Translations under genes and position numbers: made by a program
NCBI GenBank assembly: GCA_035547155.1
Contig: DASZVJ010000239.1
Location: 1-31,342 of the forward strand
Source: CAZNMF01 sp035547155
GTDB lineage: Bacteria; Acidobacteriota; Vicinamibacteria; Vicinamibacterales; SCN-69-37
Direction of reading: 5' to 3'
Length of the DNA stretch: 31,342 nucleotides
Shown: positions 20,740 through 28,475 of the stretch, in pieces
How the letters are laid out: each line of letters starts with the position of its first letter
How positions within the stretch are numbered: the stretch's first letter is position 1
The notes under the pieces: generated by a model
Databases searched by the model: none
Told to the model about the DNA's origin: nothing
The model's input: only the letters and a program-made list of their open reading frames with translations

Positions 20740-20774
20740 CGCAGCCCGCGGACGGCAGACCGCGGACCGCAGCC
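20740..20774. repeat. Five-unit heptamer array between convergent genes
   Basis: Units CGCAGCC, CGCGGAC, GGCAGAC, CGCGGAC, CGCAGCC in phase. The array starts 3 nt after the J-domain gene stop and ends 5 nt before the stop of the convergent membrane-protein gene, so it occupies the entire gap. Confidence 0.7.
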
Positions 20775-20779
20775 TGAAA

Positions 20780-21076
20780 TCACGGCCATGACGTGTAGAC
20801 GTACAACCACGGGCCAATCGCGACGATGGCGTAGAGCACGGTGAGCACGGCCAACAAGGTGTGCAGGCCGCGATGATAGACGAACGCGCCGGCGGCCATC
20901 GCCACGGCCTTCGCGAGAAACAGCGCGAGGCCGGGGCCGAGCAGCGTCATCCAGAAGACGAGAATGTGATTGCTCTCGGCGTGCGTGCCCACGGCGTCGA
21001 CGGCGACGTACGTGAACACGCCGTCGAACGCCTGGACGACGAGGAACATCAGGAGCACGAGACGCGAGAAGCGCAT
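20780..21076 (-). CDS. Small DUF5658-like membrane protein
   Basis: A 98-residue protein that is mostly membrane. Hydrophobic segments lie at about residues 5-28 (LVLLMFLVVQAFDGVFTYVA), 41-65 (FWMTLLGPGLALFLAKAVAMA) and 71-92 (LHTLLAVLTVLYAIVAIGPW). The pattern of an early Asp in helix 1 (QAFDGVFTY), a polar His/Glu/Asn loop (GTHAESNHIL) and a Lys in helix 2 is that of DUF5658 proteins, which have no known function. It is a single gene, convergent with the J/PilZ gene and divergent from the glycosyltransferase. Confidence 0.75.
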   Translation of the reverse strand: MRFSRLVLLMFLVVQAFDGVFTYVAVDAVGTHAESNHILVFWMTLLGPGLALFLAKAVAMAAGAFVYHRGLHTLLAVLTVLYAIVAIGPWLYVYTSWP

Positions 21077-21192
21077 TGACCCGACCGCTTCAGACTAACG
21101 CAAGAGTCGTGCTCGCGGTAAGGCCATTCCTTCCAGTACTTTGCGGACGTCTAGTCTTCCTGCCGGATGAGTTCAGTCAACGCGAGTCGAGA

Positions 21193-21215
21193 TTGGCGCC
21201 AAAATGTCGCGACAT
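21193..21215. promoter_or_regulatory. Two adjacent perfect palindromes upstream of the glycosyltransferase
   Basis: TTGGCGCCAA (21193-21202) and ATGTCGCGACAT (21204-21215) are both perfect palindromes separated by one nucleotide. They lie in the 159-nt divergent gap, about 20 nt upstream of the GTG start. The spacing and symmetry suggest operator sites for a dimeric regulator; the regulator is unknown. Confidence 0.4.
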
Positions 21216-21235
21216 GCTCATAAGATCACCATTGC

Positions 21236-22387
21236 GTGATCGCCCGCAGAAGATGGCTGACCGTCATCGGCATCTATACCGTCGCGCGGCTGGTCAGCGT
21301 CGATCTGCTGATCGTCGCCGTGCGCCGGCACCTCGGCATGCCGGTCACGGCCGGCGCGTCCTTTCGTCTGTGGCATGACGCGCTCGTCCGCTGGGATGCG
21401 ATCCATTACGCCACGATCGCTGCGGACGGATACCCGCACGCGCTGCCACTGAACAGCCACGGCGCGGTGCTCGCGAATCCGTGGGCGTTCTTTCCCGCAT
21501 TTCCGATGGTGGCCGGCGCGCTCGCGCGGGCGTTCGGCATGCCGTTCGAAGCAGCCGCCATTGCGATCAATCTGATCGCCGGCGCCGTCACCGCGGTCCT
21601 TCTCGCACGTCTCGTCTCGACGTTCGCCGATGACAACACGGCCCTGAGAGCCGTCGCCATCTGGGCGGCGTTTCCGACGGCGTTCGTGCTGCAGGTGCCG
21701 TACGCCGAGGCAATCTATCTGCTGTTCGCGACGGGGTTTCTCGTCGCGTTGACGTCCGGCCGCGACGGCGCAGCCGCGCTGCTGCTCGCCGGCGCGGGCC
21801 TGAGCCGCGGCGTCCTCGTGCCACTGGTGGCAGCCGCCGGCGTGCGTGTGCTCACGCAGATCGTCCGGCAGCGCGCGGTGACGCGCCCGATCGCGGCGCT
21901 TGCGGGATCGGCGCTGGTGTCGCCGTTCGCGTGGATCGTCGTTGCGGGCGCCGTGACCGGGCGGATGGACGCCTATGCGGCGACGCAGCGCGCGTGGGGC
22001 TTCTCGTCGGACTGGATGGCGATGGCGCGCGACTGGATGGCGCTCGCTGCGCGCGAAGGCTCGAGCCTGCTCATCCATCCGACCGTCGTGACGCTGATCC
22101 TCACGCTCGTCCTGACGGCGATCCTCTCCGCGCGCCGCGAGATCCCGCTGTCGATCAAAGCCTATGGCGTCACGGCCGCTGCACTGCTCATGGCGCTGGC
22201 ACAGCCGGGCGCAGTCGGATTCGGATCGATGCCGCGCTTCGCGTTCGGCGTGCTGACGCTGCCCATCGTCCTCGCGATCGTCGTGCGCCGCAGCTGGCTG
22301 TTCGTGCCGTTCCTGGTCCTGTCGACGTGGCTGCAATATCAGTGGATCGCCGACGTCTGGAGCGGACGGCTGGGGATCGCGCCGTAG
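21236..22387 (+). CDS. PIG-V-like GT-C mannosyltransferase family protein
   Basis: A 383-residue polytopic protein resembling bacterial members of the PIG-V/GT76-like mannosyltransferases, which use polyprenyl-phosphate sugars. Seen: a first helix, then a large extracytoplasmic loop with WHDALVRWDAIHYATIAADGYP (45-67; the aromatic-Trp-Asp is the conserved catalytic-type motif), FFPAFPM (85-91), VPYAEAIYLLF (154-164) and GLSRG in a later loop, and roughly nine to ten hydrophobic segments. GTG 21236 is the first usable start, since an in-frame TAA lies at 21221. No clear Shine-Dalgarno site. The acceptor is unknown. Confidence 0.85.
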   Translation: MIARRRWLTVIGIYTVARLVSVDLLIVAVRRHLGMPVTAGASFRLWHDALVRWDAIHYATIAADGYPHALPLNSHGAVLANPWAFFPAFPMVAGALARAFGMPFEAAAIAINLIAGAVTAVLLARLVSTFADDNTALRAVAIWAAFPTAFVLQVPYAEAIYLLFATGFLVALTSGRDGAAALLLAGAGLSRGVLVPLVAAAGVRVLTQIVRQRAVTRPIAALAGSALVSPFAWIVVAGAVTGRMDAYAATQRAWGFSSDWMAMARDWMALAAREGSSLLIHPTVVTLILTLVLTAILSARREIPLSIKAYGVTAAALLMALAQPGAVGFGSMPRFAFGVLTLPIVLAIVVRRSWLFVPFLVLSTWLQYQWIADVWSGRLGIAP

Positions 22388-22404
22388 GCAGTTCGTGTTT
22401 CGCG

Positions 22405-22447
22405 CCCCTCGACAGGCTCGGGGCTTCGCCCTTCGACAAGCTCAGGG
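22405..22447. repeat. Two tandem copies of the CTCGACAGGCTCGGGG-type element
   Basis: CCCCTCGACAGGCTCGGGG (22405-22423) and CCCTTCGACAAGCTCAGGG (22429-22447), spaced by 5 nt and followed by GCTTCG in both. They lie between the convergent stops of the glycosyltransferase (22387) and the sugar kinase (22453). A third copy is at 3950-3966. Confidence 0.7.
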
Positions 22448-22452
22448 CTTCG

Positions 22453-23538
22453 TCAGCGTTGAATCCTCGCCGAGCCGCCTTTCGCGAACGCACGTACTTC
22501 TTCGACCGTCGCCATCGTCGTGTCGCCGGGATAGGTGGTGATGAGCGCGCCGTGCGCCCAGCCGAGACGGACGGCCTGCTCCGGCGTCTCGCCGCTCATC
22601 AGGCCGTAGAAGAAGCCTGCGGCGAAGCCGTCGCCGCCGCCGACGCGATCGTAGACGTCGAGCTGGCACGTCGGCGCGACGAACTGCTGGCCTTCGACCC
22701 ACGCGACCGCGCTCCAGTCATGACGATTCGTCGACGCGACGTCGCGCAGCGTCGTCGCGACGATCTTCACGTTGGGATAGCGCTCCACGACGTGACCGAT
22801 GGTCGCGAAGAACGCGCCGGGATCGAGCTTCGACGCGTGACCGGCTGCCGGCGCGGGCACGCCGAGCGCTTTCTGCAAATCCTCTTCGTTGCCGACGAGC
22901 ACGTCGACGTGCTGCACGATGCGCGAGAAGACCGTCTGCGCGCGCGCGGGATCGCCGGAGGCCTTCCACAGCTTCTCGCGGTAGTTGAGATCGAACGACA
23001 CGACCGCGCCGTGACGCTTCGCTTCCTGCATGCCCTCGATGATCAGCTCCGGCGTCGTCGTCGACAGCGCGGCGAAGAGCCCGCCGCTATGGAACCAACG
23101 CACGCCCTCACCGAAGATCGCGGTCCAGTCGAAGTCACCAGGCTTGAGGAGCGCGCCGGCCTCATTGCTGCGGTTGTAGAAGACGACGGGCGGGCGCACG
23201 CCGTGGCCGCGATCGCTGTAGACGGTCGCCATGTTCGGCCCGCGCGCGCCGTCGTGCGCGAAATGCTTGTAGAACGGCCGTACGCCCATCGCGCGCACGC
23301 GCTCCGCAATCAGATCGCCGACCGGATAGCTCACCATCGCCGTCGCCACCGCCGTGCGCATCCGGAAGCAATCCGCCAGGTTGGCGACGACGTTGAACTC
23401 GCCGCCGCTGACGTGGATGGAACACGTGTGCGCCTTGCGGAACGGGATCACGCCGGAATCGAGGCGGTGAATGATCGCGCCGATGGCGAGACAGTCGATC
23501 GCGCCTTCGGCAGGGATACGGAGGGTCGTGGTGGGCAT
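22453..23538 (-). CDS. PfkB family sugar kinase, 2-keto-3-deoxygluconate kinase-like
   Basis: A 361-residue ribokinase-fold kinase. The N-terminal region has SGGEFNVVANLA (44-55, the first PfkB signature with substrate contacts). FDLNYREKLW (182-191) is typical of KDG kinases. The catalytic signature is DRVGGGDGFAAGFFYGL (297-313) with Asp303 as base and the GGGD anion hole. It probably phosphorylates 2-keto-3-deoxygluconate or a similar keto-deoxy acid; other PfkB sugars cannot be excluded. It stands alone between two repeat-filled gaps. No KDPG aldolase or other KDG-pathway gene is nearby. Confidence 0.88.
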   Translation of the reverse strand: MPTTTLRIPAEGAIDCLAIGAIIHRLDSGVIPFRKAHTCSIHVSGGEFNVVANLADCFRMRTAVATAMVSYPVGDLIAERVRAMGVRPFYKHFAHDGARGPNMATVYSDRGHGVRPPVVFYNRSNEAGALLKPGDFDWTAIFGEGVRWFHSGGLFAALSTTTPELIIEGMQEAKRHGAVVSFDLNYREKLWKASGDPARAQTVFSRIVQHVDVLVGNEEDLQKALGVPAPAAGHASKLDPGAFFATIGHVVERYPNVKIVATTLRDVASTNRHDWSAVAWVEGQQFVAPTCQLDVYDRVGGGDGFAAGFFYGLMSGETPEQAVRLGWAHGALITTYPGDTTMATVEEVRAFAKGGSARIQR

Positions 23539-23550
23539 TGTAGGAAAATC

Positions 23551-23676
23551 TAGGTTCCGGGTTCTGGGGTTCTCGGTTCCGGGGTTCGGGTTCTAGGGTT
23601 CCAGGTTCTCAGTTCTCAGTTCTCAGTTCTCAGTTCGAAGTTCGAAGTTCGAAGTTCGAAGTTCGAAGTTCGAAAG
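23551..23676. repeat. Long period-7 tandem array (AGTTCTC / AGTTCGA)
   Basis: Six perfect AGTTCGA units (23632-23673), preceded by three AGTTCTC and one GGTTCTC (23604-23631) and a degenerate 7- to 8-nt GGTTC-rich part back to about 23551. The TTCGAA junctions make every unit self-complementary with its neighbour. It fills the 145-nt gap between the response regulator stop and the sugar kinase start, and leaves no visible Shine-Dalgarno for the kinase. Confidence 0.85.
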
Positions 23677-23683
23677 TTGCGGC

Positions 23684-24334
23684 CTATGAGATCACGCCTC
23701 GTCTGACCGCGAACAGCACCAGCTCCGCCGTGTTGTGCACGTCCAGCTTCTGCAGGATGTGGGCGCGATGTGTTTCGATCGTCGCCGGGCTCAGGCACAG
23801 CAGATCGGCGATGGCCTTGTTGCTCCGGCCTTCCGCGATCAGCTGGAAGATCTCCCGCTCGCGCTCTGACAACAATTGATAGCGATCGACAATGCCTTTC
23901 GCCGAGAGATGGCGGACGTAGTCATCGAGCATGATGCTCGCGATCGCCGGGCTGAAGAACGACTTGCCCGCCGAGACCGCCGACACGGCGCGCACGAGAT
24001 CGACGTCGGCGGAATCCTTCAGCAGATAGCCGCGCGCGCCGGCCTGCAGCGCCTGCACGACGTACGCCTCGCCGGCGTGCATGCTGAGAATCAGCACCTG
24101 CACGGCGGGCGCCCGCTTGGCGATCTGCCGTGTCGCTTCGATGCCGTTGAGCGCCGGCATGCCGATGTCGAGAATCGCGACGTTCGGCTGCAGCTCGATC
24201 GCCTTGGCGACCGCGTCCCGGCCATCCGCCGCTTCGTGGACGACCGTCCAGTCGCGATGTTCTTCCAGGATCTTGCGGACACCTTGCCGAACCAGCGTGT
24301 GATCGTCGCCGAGCAGAATCGTCGTCTCGCTCAT
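23684..24334 (-). CDS. NarL/FixJ-type response regulator
   Basis: A 216-residue protein with a receiver domain (acidic pocket Asp10/Asp11, phospho-acceptor Asp56 in AILDIGMP, Ser84, Lys106 in LLKDSA) and a LuxR-type helix-turn-helix (about 154-210; LSEREREIFQLIAEGRSNKA, IETHRAHILQKL). It would be phosphorylated by the kinase encoded just upstream. Its ATG overlaps the kinase stop by 4 nt, with AAGGA 8 nt upstream. The targets are unknown; no other gene shares the operon. Confidence 0.95.
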   Translation of the reverse strand: MSETTILLGDDHTLVRQGVRKILEEHRDWTVVHEAADGRDAVAKAIELQPNVAILDIGMPALNGIEATRQIAKRAPAVQVLILSMHAGEAYVVQALQAGARGYLLKDSADVDLVRAVSAVSAGKSFFSPAIASIMLDDYVRHLSAKGIVDRYQLLSEREREIFQLIAEGRSNKAIADLLCLSPATIETHRAHILQKLDVHNTAELVLFAVRRGVIS

Positions 24335-25818
24335 CGTGCCTGTCCTTGCGCGGGGCGCATCGTCGCGGGAACGTCGCCGTCGTCGCGCGCCGGCGTCGTC
24401 ACGACGACGTCGTTCGCCTCGCGTGTGTCGCGCGACCAGGCGGGCAGATCGGCTATCACACGCGCGCCGCGGCCCGGCACGCTCTCGAGATGGAGCTCGC
24501 CGCCGAACTGGGCGGCCCGCTCGCGCATGCTCACGAGGCCAAGCCCGCGATGCGCGGCTTCATCCGGCGGCGTGCTTCGCGCGAAGCCCGCGCCATCGTC
24601 TTCGACGGTGAGGCGGACCCGATCGCCGATCTCGAGGCTGACGATCGCCGACCGCGCGTGGGCGTGCTTGACGACGTTGGTCAGCGCCTCCTGGACGATG
24701 CGATAGGCGGCCGCTTCGACCTCGGGCATCAGCCGCACGTCGCCGCCCGTCACGCGGAGATCGATCTGAAGATCGTGGCGTGCGGCGAACTGCTTGATGA
24801 ACCATTCGGCGGCCGCCGGCAAGCCGAGGTCATCGAGCACCGACGGATGCAGCATGTGCGACAGATCGCGAACCGCCTGCAGCGCGCGGTCCGCGATGGG
24901 GCGCGCGTCGTCGAGGACGTCTCGTGGGCCGCCGTGCTCGTCAATCGTCCGTTGGGCGACGGCCAGCTCCACTTTGATCGCGGTGAGGAGCTGGCCGATC
25001 TCGTCGTGCAGCTCGCGTGCGAGCGCCCGGCGCTCCTGTTCGCGCACGCGAATCAGACGGCCGGACAACCGGCGCAAATCGCGCTGCCGATCGATGTCCC
25101 GCTCGTGCTGCTCGCGCACGCGATTGGCCAGCTGGCTCGCATAGTGCGACGTCCACAGCGCGATGCCGAGGCTCGCCGCGAGCGCGAGGCCGAGGACCTG
25201 CCAGATCCGCGTCTGCGTCTGGCGGTAGATGTTGCTGATGTCGCGCTGGTGCTCGACGAACGCCATGTGATCGAGCAGGCCGAGCTCTTCGGCGACGGCG
25301 AGAATGGCCTCGCGCCGCGGCAGGAACTGGCGCCGCAGCACGAGGCGCGCGTCGTGAAGGTTGCGCGACGGCTCGGCCGCGAGCACCTTCGTCGTTGTCG
25401 ACTGGAACTCCGCGATCTCCTGACGCAGCCGCGTGACGCGCGCGCGCTCGTCGTCGGAATCGAGGATGGGCACGTAGTCCGCGAGGTTGCGATCGGCATC
25501 GGCGAGCGCGATGCTGATCCGATCACGGCCTTCTGCCGCCACCGCCGGCGTGGTGGCGAGCATCGCGTCGAGCACGTACACGGAGCTGACGAGGACGCGG
25601 TCGCGCGCGGCGGTCAGCAGCTGCTGCGAGCGGACGTAGCGCGACGTGAACGTCGACGCGTCGATTTCGAGAGACGCGATGCGGCGTCCGAAGTACGCGC
25701 CCGCGAACAACCACACGCCGACCGTGAGGCCGAGGCCGATCCACGTCGTGGCTTTCAGGCGCGCGTCGGCGAGTGCCGGCGGTTCGAGAACGTCTGACGG
25801 TTGGCTGGGAGCTGCCAT
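24331..25818 (-). CDS. Sensor histidine kinase, HisKA_3 (NarX/DesK-like)
   Basis: A 495-residue membrane sensor. Helix 1 at about 25-42, an extracytoplasmic mostly helical sensor of about 160 residues (four-helix-bundle-like, with RVTRLRQEIAEFQSTTTKVL), helix 2 at about 205-223, a short HAMP-like or coiled stretch, and a dimerisation domain with the phospho-His in ERRALARELHDEIGQLL (His271). The ATPase domain has the N-box EALTNVVKHA (377-386), G-box DDGAGF and RGLGLVSMRERA. I use ATG 25818; a GTG at 25836 would add six residues. The signal sensed is unknown. It forms a two-gene operon with the response regulator. Confidence 0.93.
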   Translation of the reverse strand: MAAPSQPSDVLEPPALADARLKATTWIGLGLTVGVWLFAGAYFGRRIASLEIDASTFTSRYVRSQQLLTAARDRVLVSSVYVLDAMLATTPAVAAEGRDRISIALADADRNLADYVPILDSDDERARVTRLRQEIAEFQSTTTKVLAAEPSRNLHDARLVLRRQFLPRREAILAVAEELGLLDHMAFVEHQRDISNIYRQTQTRIWQVLGLALAASLGIALWTSHYASQLANRVREQHERDIDRQRDLRRLSGRLIRVREQERRALARELHDEIGQLLTAIKVELAVAQRTIDEHGGPRDVLDDARPIADRALQAVRDLSHMLHPSVLDDLGLPAAAEWFIKQFAARHDLQIDLRVTGGDVRLMPEVEAAAYRIVQEALTNVVKHAHARSAIVSLEIGDRVRLTVEDDGAGFARSTPPDEAAHRGLGLVSMRERAAQFGGELHLESVPGRGARVIADLPAWSRDTREANDVVVTTPARDDGDVPATMRPAQGQAR

Positions 25819-25947
25819 CGCGAGAACCCACACCACACCAGCCTCTCGCGGCCGATCGCCATCACCTGCGTGCTGCGTGGGAACGGCGCCAGTATACGCC
25901 GAGCGCTGCGCGGACGCGCACGTCGATCGCCCGTCGCACGGCGTGAA

Positions 25948-27111
25948 CTACGGCGCGACGCGCAATCCCGACGGTCCGCCGTCGATTGGAATGACCACTC
26001 CAGGTGTGAGCGCGCGACCGTCGAACGCATATGTACGGATCGCGCGATCCGCCATGCACTGCACGACGATCGTGCGGCCGTCGCGGCTCCAGCCCGCGCC
26101 TTGGCACCAGTGTCCCGTGGCGGCGTGCGCGACCGGCGTCAGATGTTGATTCTGCAAGCTGAAGATGCGCAGTTGTCCGGCGTCGTGAAAGAACGGCGAC
26201 GTCTTCGGCAGATTCGATCCGTCCATCATCGTCGTCGCAACGAACCGCCCGTCGGCCGAGATCGCGAGCCCTTCGAGCGTCGGCCCGACGCCGATCTGAT
26301 CGACGACGCGCGGCGGGTCGCGCGTGAGGTCGATCACGGCGAGCGTGTCGACGCCGCCGAGCGCGCCCGCGCCGATGTGCGCGACGACGGCCGCGTCGCC
26401 GGCGGGCGTGACGTCGATGCCGTACGGTTTGAGCCCGGCCGCGATGTCGCGCGTCGTGTACGAGACCGTGCGCCCGTCGATCGCCAGGATCGAGATCAGG
26501 TTGTCGTTGTTGCGTGTGACGAGCGCCGTGCGGCCGTTGCGCGCGACGACGACGTGACTGGGGCCCGAGTCCGGCGCGCCGAGATCGACGACGCCCGCGG
26601 ACGTCACGGCCGTCCCGTTCACGGCGAGCACGGAGATCGTGCCGTCGATGCGATTGGCGACGAGCGCGAGCGTGCCCGTCGGGTTGAACGAGATGCCCGA
26701 CGCGCCGCGGCCCGCGTGCAGCGTCGCGATCACGCGAGCCGGCGTGCTCTTCAAATCGATCACGCTGACGACGTCATCCGGCACGGTCTTCGCGGGGTCC
26801 GCCGGATCGATGCGCGTCGAGGAGGCGACGAGCGCGAGCGCGCCATTCGGGGCGATCGCGACGTTCTGCGGCGGTCCGATGACGGAATTCGGCGCCCGGA
26901 CCTCGCCGATCGCCCGCGGCGGCGACACGCCCAGATCGAGCAGCGTCACCGTGTCCGGCGCGGGATTGCGCACGACGGTGTTGACGCCGTCGACGAGCAC
27001 GGCCTTGTTGTCATTGGCGGACACGGCGATCTGCGCCGATGCCGGCACCGCCCATGCCAGCCAGACACACATGCCGCAGCCACCGACGATCATCCGCTCA
27101 CGCCGCTTCAT
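25948..27111 (-). CDS. Secreted YncE-like beta-propeller protein
   Basis: A 387-residue protein with a signal peptide cleaved near residue 26 (MKRRERMIVGGCGMCVWLAW, then AVPASA). The mature part is built of about seven repeated blades with the pattern V(A/V)IAPNGALALVAS / ISFNPTGTLALVANR / VVVARNGRTALVTRN / IDVTPAGDAAVVAHI / LAISADGRFVATTMM, as in YncE and YVTN-repeat propellers. The function could be ligand binding or lactonase-like; catalytic residues are not evident. ATG 27111 has AAAGGA 6 nt upstream. A longer frame to 27543 runs through repeat DNA and the neighbour and is rejected. Confidence 0.88.
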   Translation of the reverse strand: MKRRERMIVGGCGMCVWLAWAVPASAQIAVSANDNKAVLVDGVNTVVRNPAPDTVTLLDLGVSPPRAIGEVRAPNSVIGPPQNVAIAPNGALALVASSTRIDPADPAKTVPDDVVSVIDLKSTPARVIATLHAGRGASGISFNPTGTLALVANRIDGTISVLAVNGTAVTSAGVVDLGAPDSGPSHVVVARNGRTALVTRNNDNLISILAIDGRTVSYTTRDIAAGLKPYGIDVTPAGDAAVVAHIGAGALGGVDTLAVIDLTRDPPRVVDQIGVGPTLEGLAISADGRFVATTMMDGSNLPKTSPFFHDAGQLRIFSLQNQHLTPVAHAATGHWCQGAGWSRDGRTIVVQCMADRAIRTYAFDGRALTPGVVIPIDGGPSGLRVAP

Positions 27112-27152
27112 AGAGGGTCCTTTCGGTGAACGCATCTTAGCGGAAACATGGC

Positions 27153-27250
27153 TCGATGATCCGATGACCAGATAGCCAGATGACTCGATCGTCCGATAGT
27201 CCGATGCCGACCGTGCGCTAGCGCGATAGTGAGATAGCGCGATGCGATAA
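27153..27250. repeat. Period-8 tandem array (GATNNNCC type)
   Basis: Seven consecutive octamers starting with GAT: GATGATCC, GATGACCA, GATAGCCA, GATGACTC, GATCGTCC, GATAGTCC, GATGCCGA (27156-27211), followed by looser GCGATA-rich repeats to 27250. Same octamer family as at 29513-29584. It fills the divergent gap between the propeller gene and the dehydrogenase gene. Confidence 0.75.
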
Positions 27251-27259
27251 TGCTCCCCC

Positions 27260-28246
27260 ATGTCCCTTCCCGTCGTCGTGACCGAAGCCGAGTTCCAGCG
27301 AGCCGAACGGACGTATCTGGCCGAGACGCGCGTGCGCGTCGTGACGGCGCCGGCGGCGGAAGGCCCGCTCGCCGCCGCGATCCGTCTGGCTGGCGCGAGG
27401 CACGCGATCGTCGGCGGCAAGCCATACACGAATGAGCTGTATGCCGCCCTGCCGCGCGGCGGCGTGCTCGCGCGATTCGGCGTCGGGCACGACGGCATCG
27501 ACAAGGCCGCGGCGACGGCCGCGGGCATCCTGTGCACGAACACCCCGGCGGTCCTCGATCAGTCCGTCGCCGAGTTCACGATGCTGTTGATCGCGGCGGC
27601 GGCCAGGCCGATCGCGCGGATGGACGCGGATCTGCGCGCCGGGACGTGGGCGCCGCGCGAGGGGCTCGAGCTGTTCGGCAAGACGCTGGTCGTGGCCGGC
27701 TGCGGCCGGATCGGACGCGCGGTCGCGCGCATTGCGTCGCGCGGCTTCGGCATGCGCGTCGTCGGACTGGCGCGTGCGGCATCGGCCGTCGCACCGGCCG
27801 GTGATGCGGACTTCGCGGCGATCACGATCGATCAGCGGACCGCGCTGGCGCAGGCCGACTTCCTCACGCTCCACATGCCGTCGACGCCGGAGAACCGCCG
27901 GTTCATCGACGCCGAGCGCCTGTCGTGGCTGCCGGCGCGCGCGTGGCTGATCAACACCGCGCGCGGAGCGGTCGTCGACGAGGTCGCGCTCTATCGCGCG
28001 CTCGCGTCCGGCCGCCTCGCCGGCGCTGCGCTCGACGTCTTCGATCGCGAGCCGTATCAGCCGGCCGATCCCTCGTGCGATTTGCGCACGCTGCCGAACG
28101 TCGTGCTCGTGCCGCACGTCGGCAGCCATACGGTCGAAGCCAATCACCGCATGGCGTCCCGCGCCCTGCAGAACGTGCTGCTCGGCGACGCCCGCGATTT
28201 TGCGGCGATGGATCTGCTGAATCCGGAAGTGTTGGGGACGATCTGA
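27260..28246 (+). CDS. D-2-hydroxyacid dehydrogenase, phosphoglycerate dehydrogenase-like
   Basis: A 328-residue NAD-dependent D-isomer-specific dehydrogenase. The Rossmann fingerprint is VVAGCGRIGRAVA (144-156). The catalytic triad is complete: Arg235 (NTARGAVVDE), Glu264 (FDREPYQP) and His286 (VPHVGSHT). GVGHDGID (74-81) is the substrate-loop motif of the SerA-like group. At 328 residues it lacks an ACT domain, so it may act on another hydroxy/keto acid rather than on serine synthesis. ATG 27260 is only 9 nt after a GATAAT box (27246-27251), so the message could be nearly leaderless. The gene is alone between repeat regions. Confidence 0.92.
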   Translation: MSLPVVVTEAEFQRAERTYLAETRVRVVTAPAAEGPLAAAIRLAGARHAIVGGKPYTNELYAALPRGGVLARFGVGHDGIDKAAATAAGILCTNTPAVLDQSVAEFTMLLIAAAARPIARMDADLRAGTWAPREGLELFGKTLVVAGCGRIGRAVARIASRGFGMRVVGLARAASAVAPAGDADFAAITIDQRTALAQADFLTLHMPSTPENRRFIDAERLSWLPARAWLINTARGAVVDEVALYRALASGRLAGAALDVFDREPYQPADPSCDLRTLPNVVLVPHVGSHTVEANHRMASRALQNVLLGDARDFAAMDLLNPEVLGTI

Positions 28247-28248
28247 GC

Positions 28249-28303
28249 CGGGCGGCCGCCCCTACGATATGTCCGGCGTAGGGGCCGCCCTTGTGGCGGC
28301 CCG
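28249..28303. repeat. Two inverted copies of the GC hairpin element
   Basis: A shortened copy, CGGGCGGCCGCCCCTACG (28249-28266), lacks the loop and one arm half. A full inverted copy with GTAGGGGCCGCCC, TTGT and GGCGGCCC spans 28278-28301. They start 3 nt after the dehydrogenase stop. The remainder of the gap to 28475 has no recognisable gene; it contains GC-rich inverted stretches (for example CCGCGATCGCGG near 28423-28434). Confidence 0.7.
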
Positions 28304-28475
28304 TCGGTTTCCGCGCGATCGCGTTTCTGTAATCCGTCCGTCAGTCGCGTGACGGTTCTTCGTGCGATTGCACTCGATCCTTCGACAATCGCTGCGGCAC
28401 GCGATTCGCAGCGAGTGCCGCGATCGCGGCCATCCCGGCCGCGCGGCTTGGAAGCAAGGTCAGGCACGGCGGAAC

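Noticed and set aside
21218..22336. Minus-strand frame of 372 residues opposite the glycosyltransferase
   Set aside because: It is almost entirely charged residues (Arg, Asp, Glu, His, Gln), with no fold-like pattern; the plus-strand protein has clear membrane helices and PIG-V motifs.
23616..23798. Small minus-strand frame with an apparent peptide repeat (RTSNFEL units)
   Set aside because: It is a translation of the AGTTCGA heptamer array and the antisense of the response regulator end, not a repeat protein.
24346..27129. Plus-strand open frames of 483 and 442 residues antisense to the histidine kinase and the propeller gene
   Set aside because: Same shadow composition; the minus strand carries intact domain motifs throughout.
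27260..28246. Assignment of the dehydrogenase as SerA
   Set aside because: Catalytic residues fit the superfamily, but the protein lacks an ACT domain and has no serine-pathway neighbours, so only the family is given.
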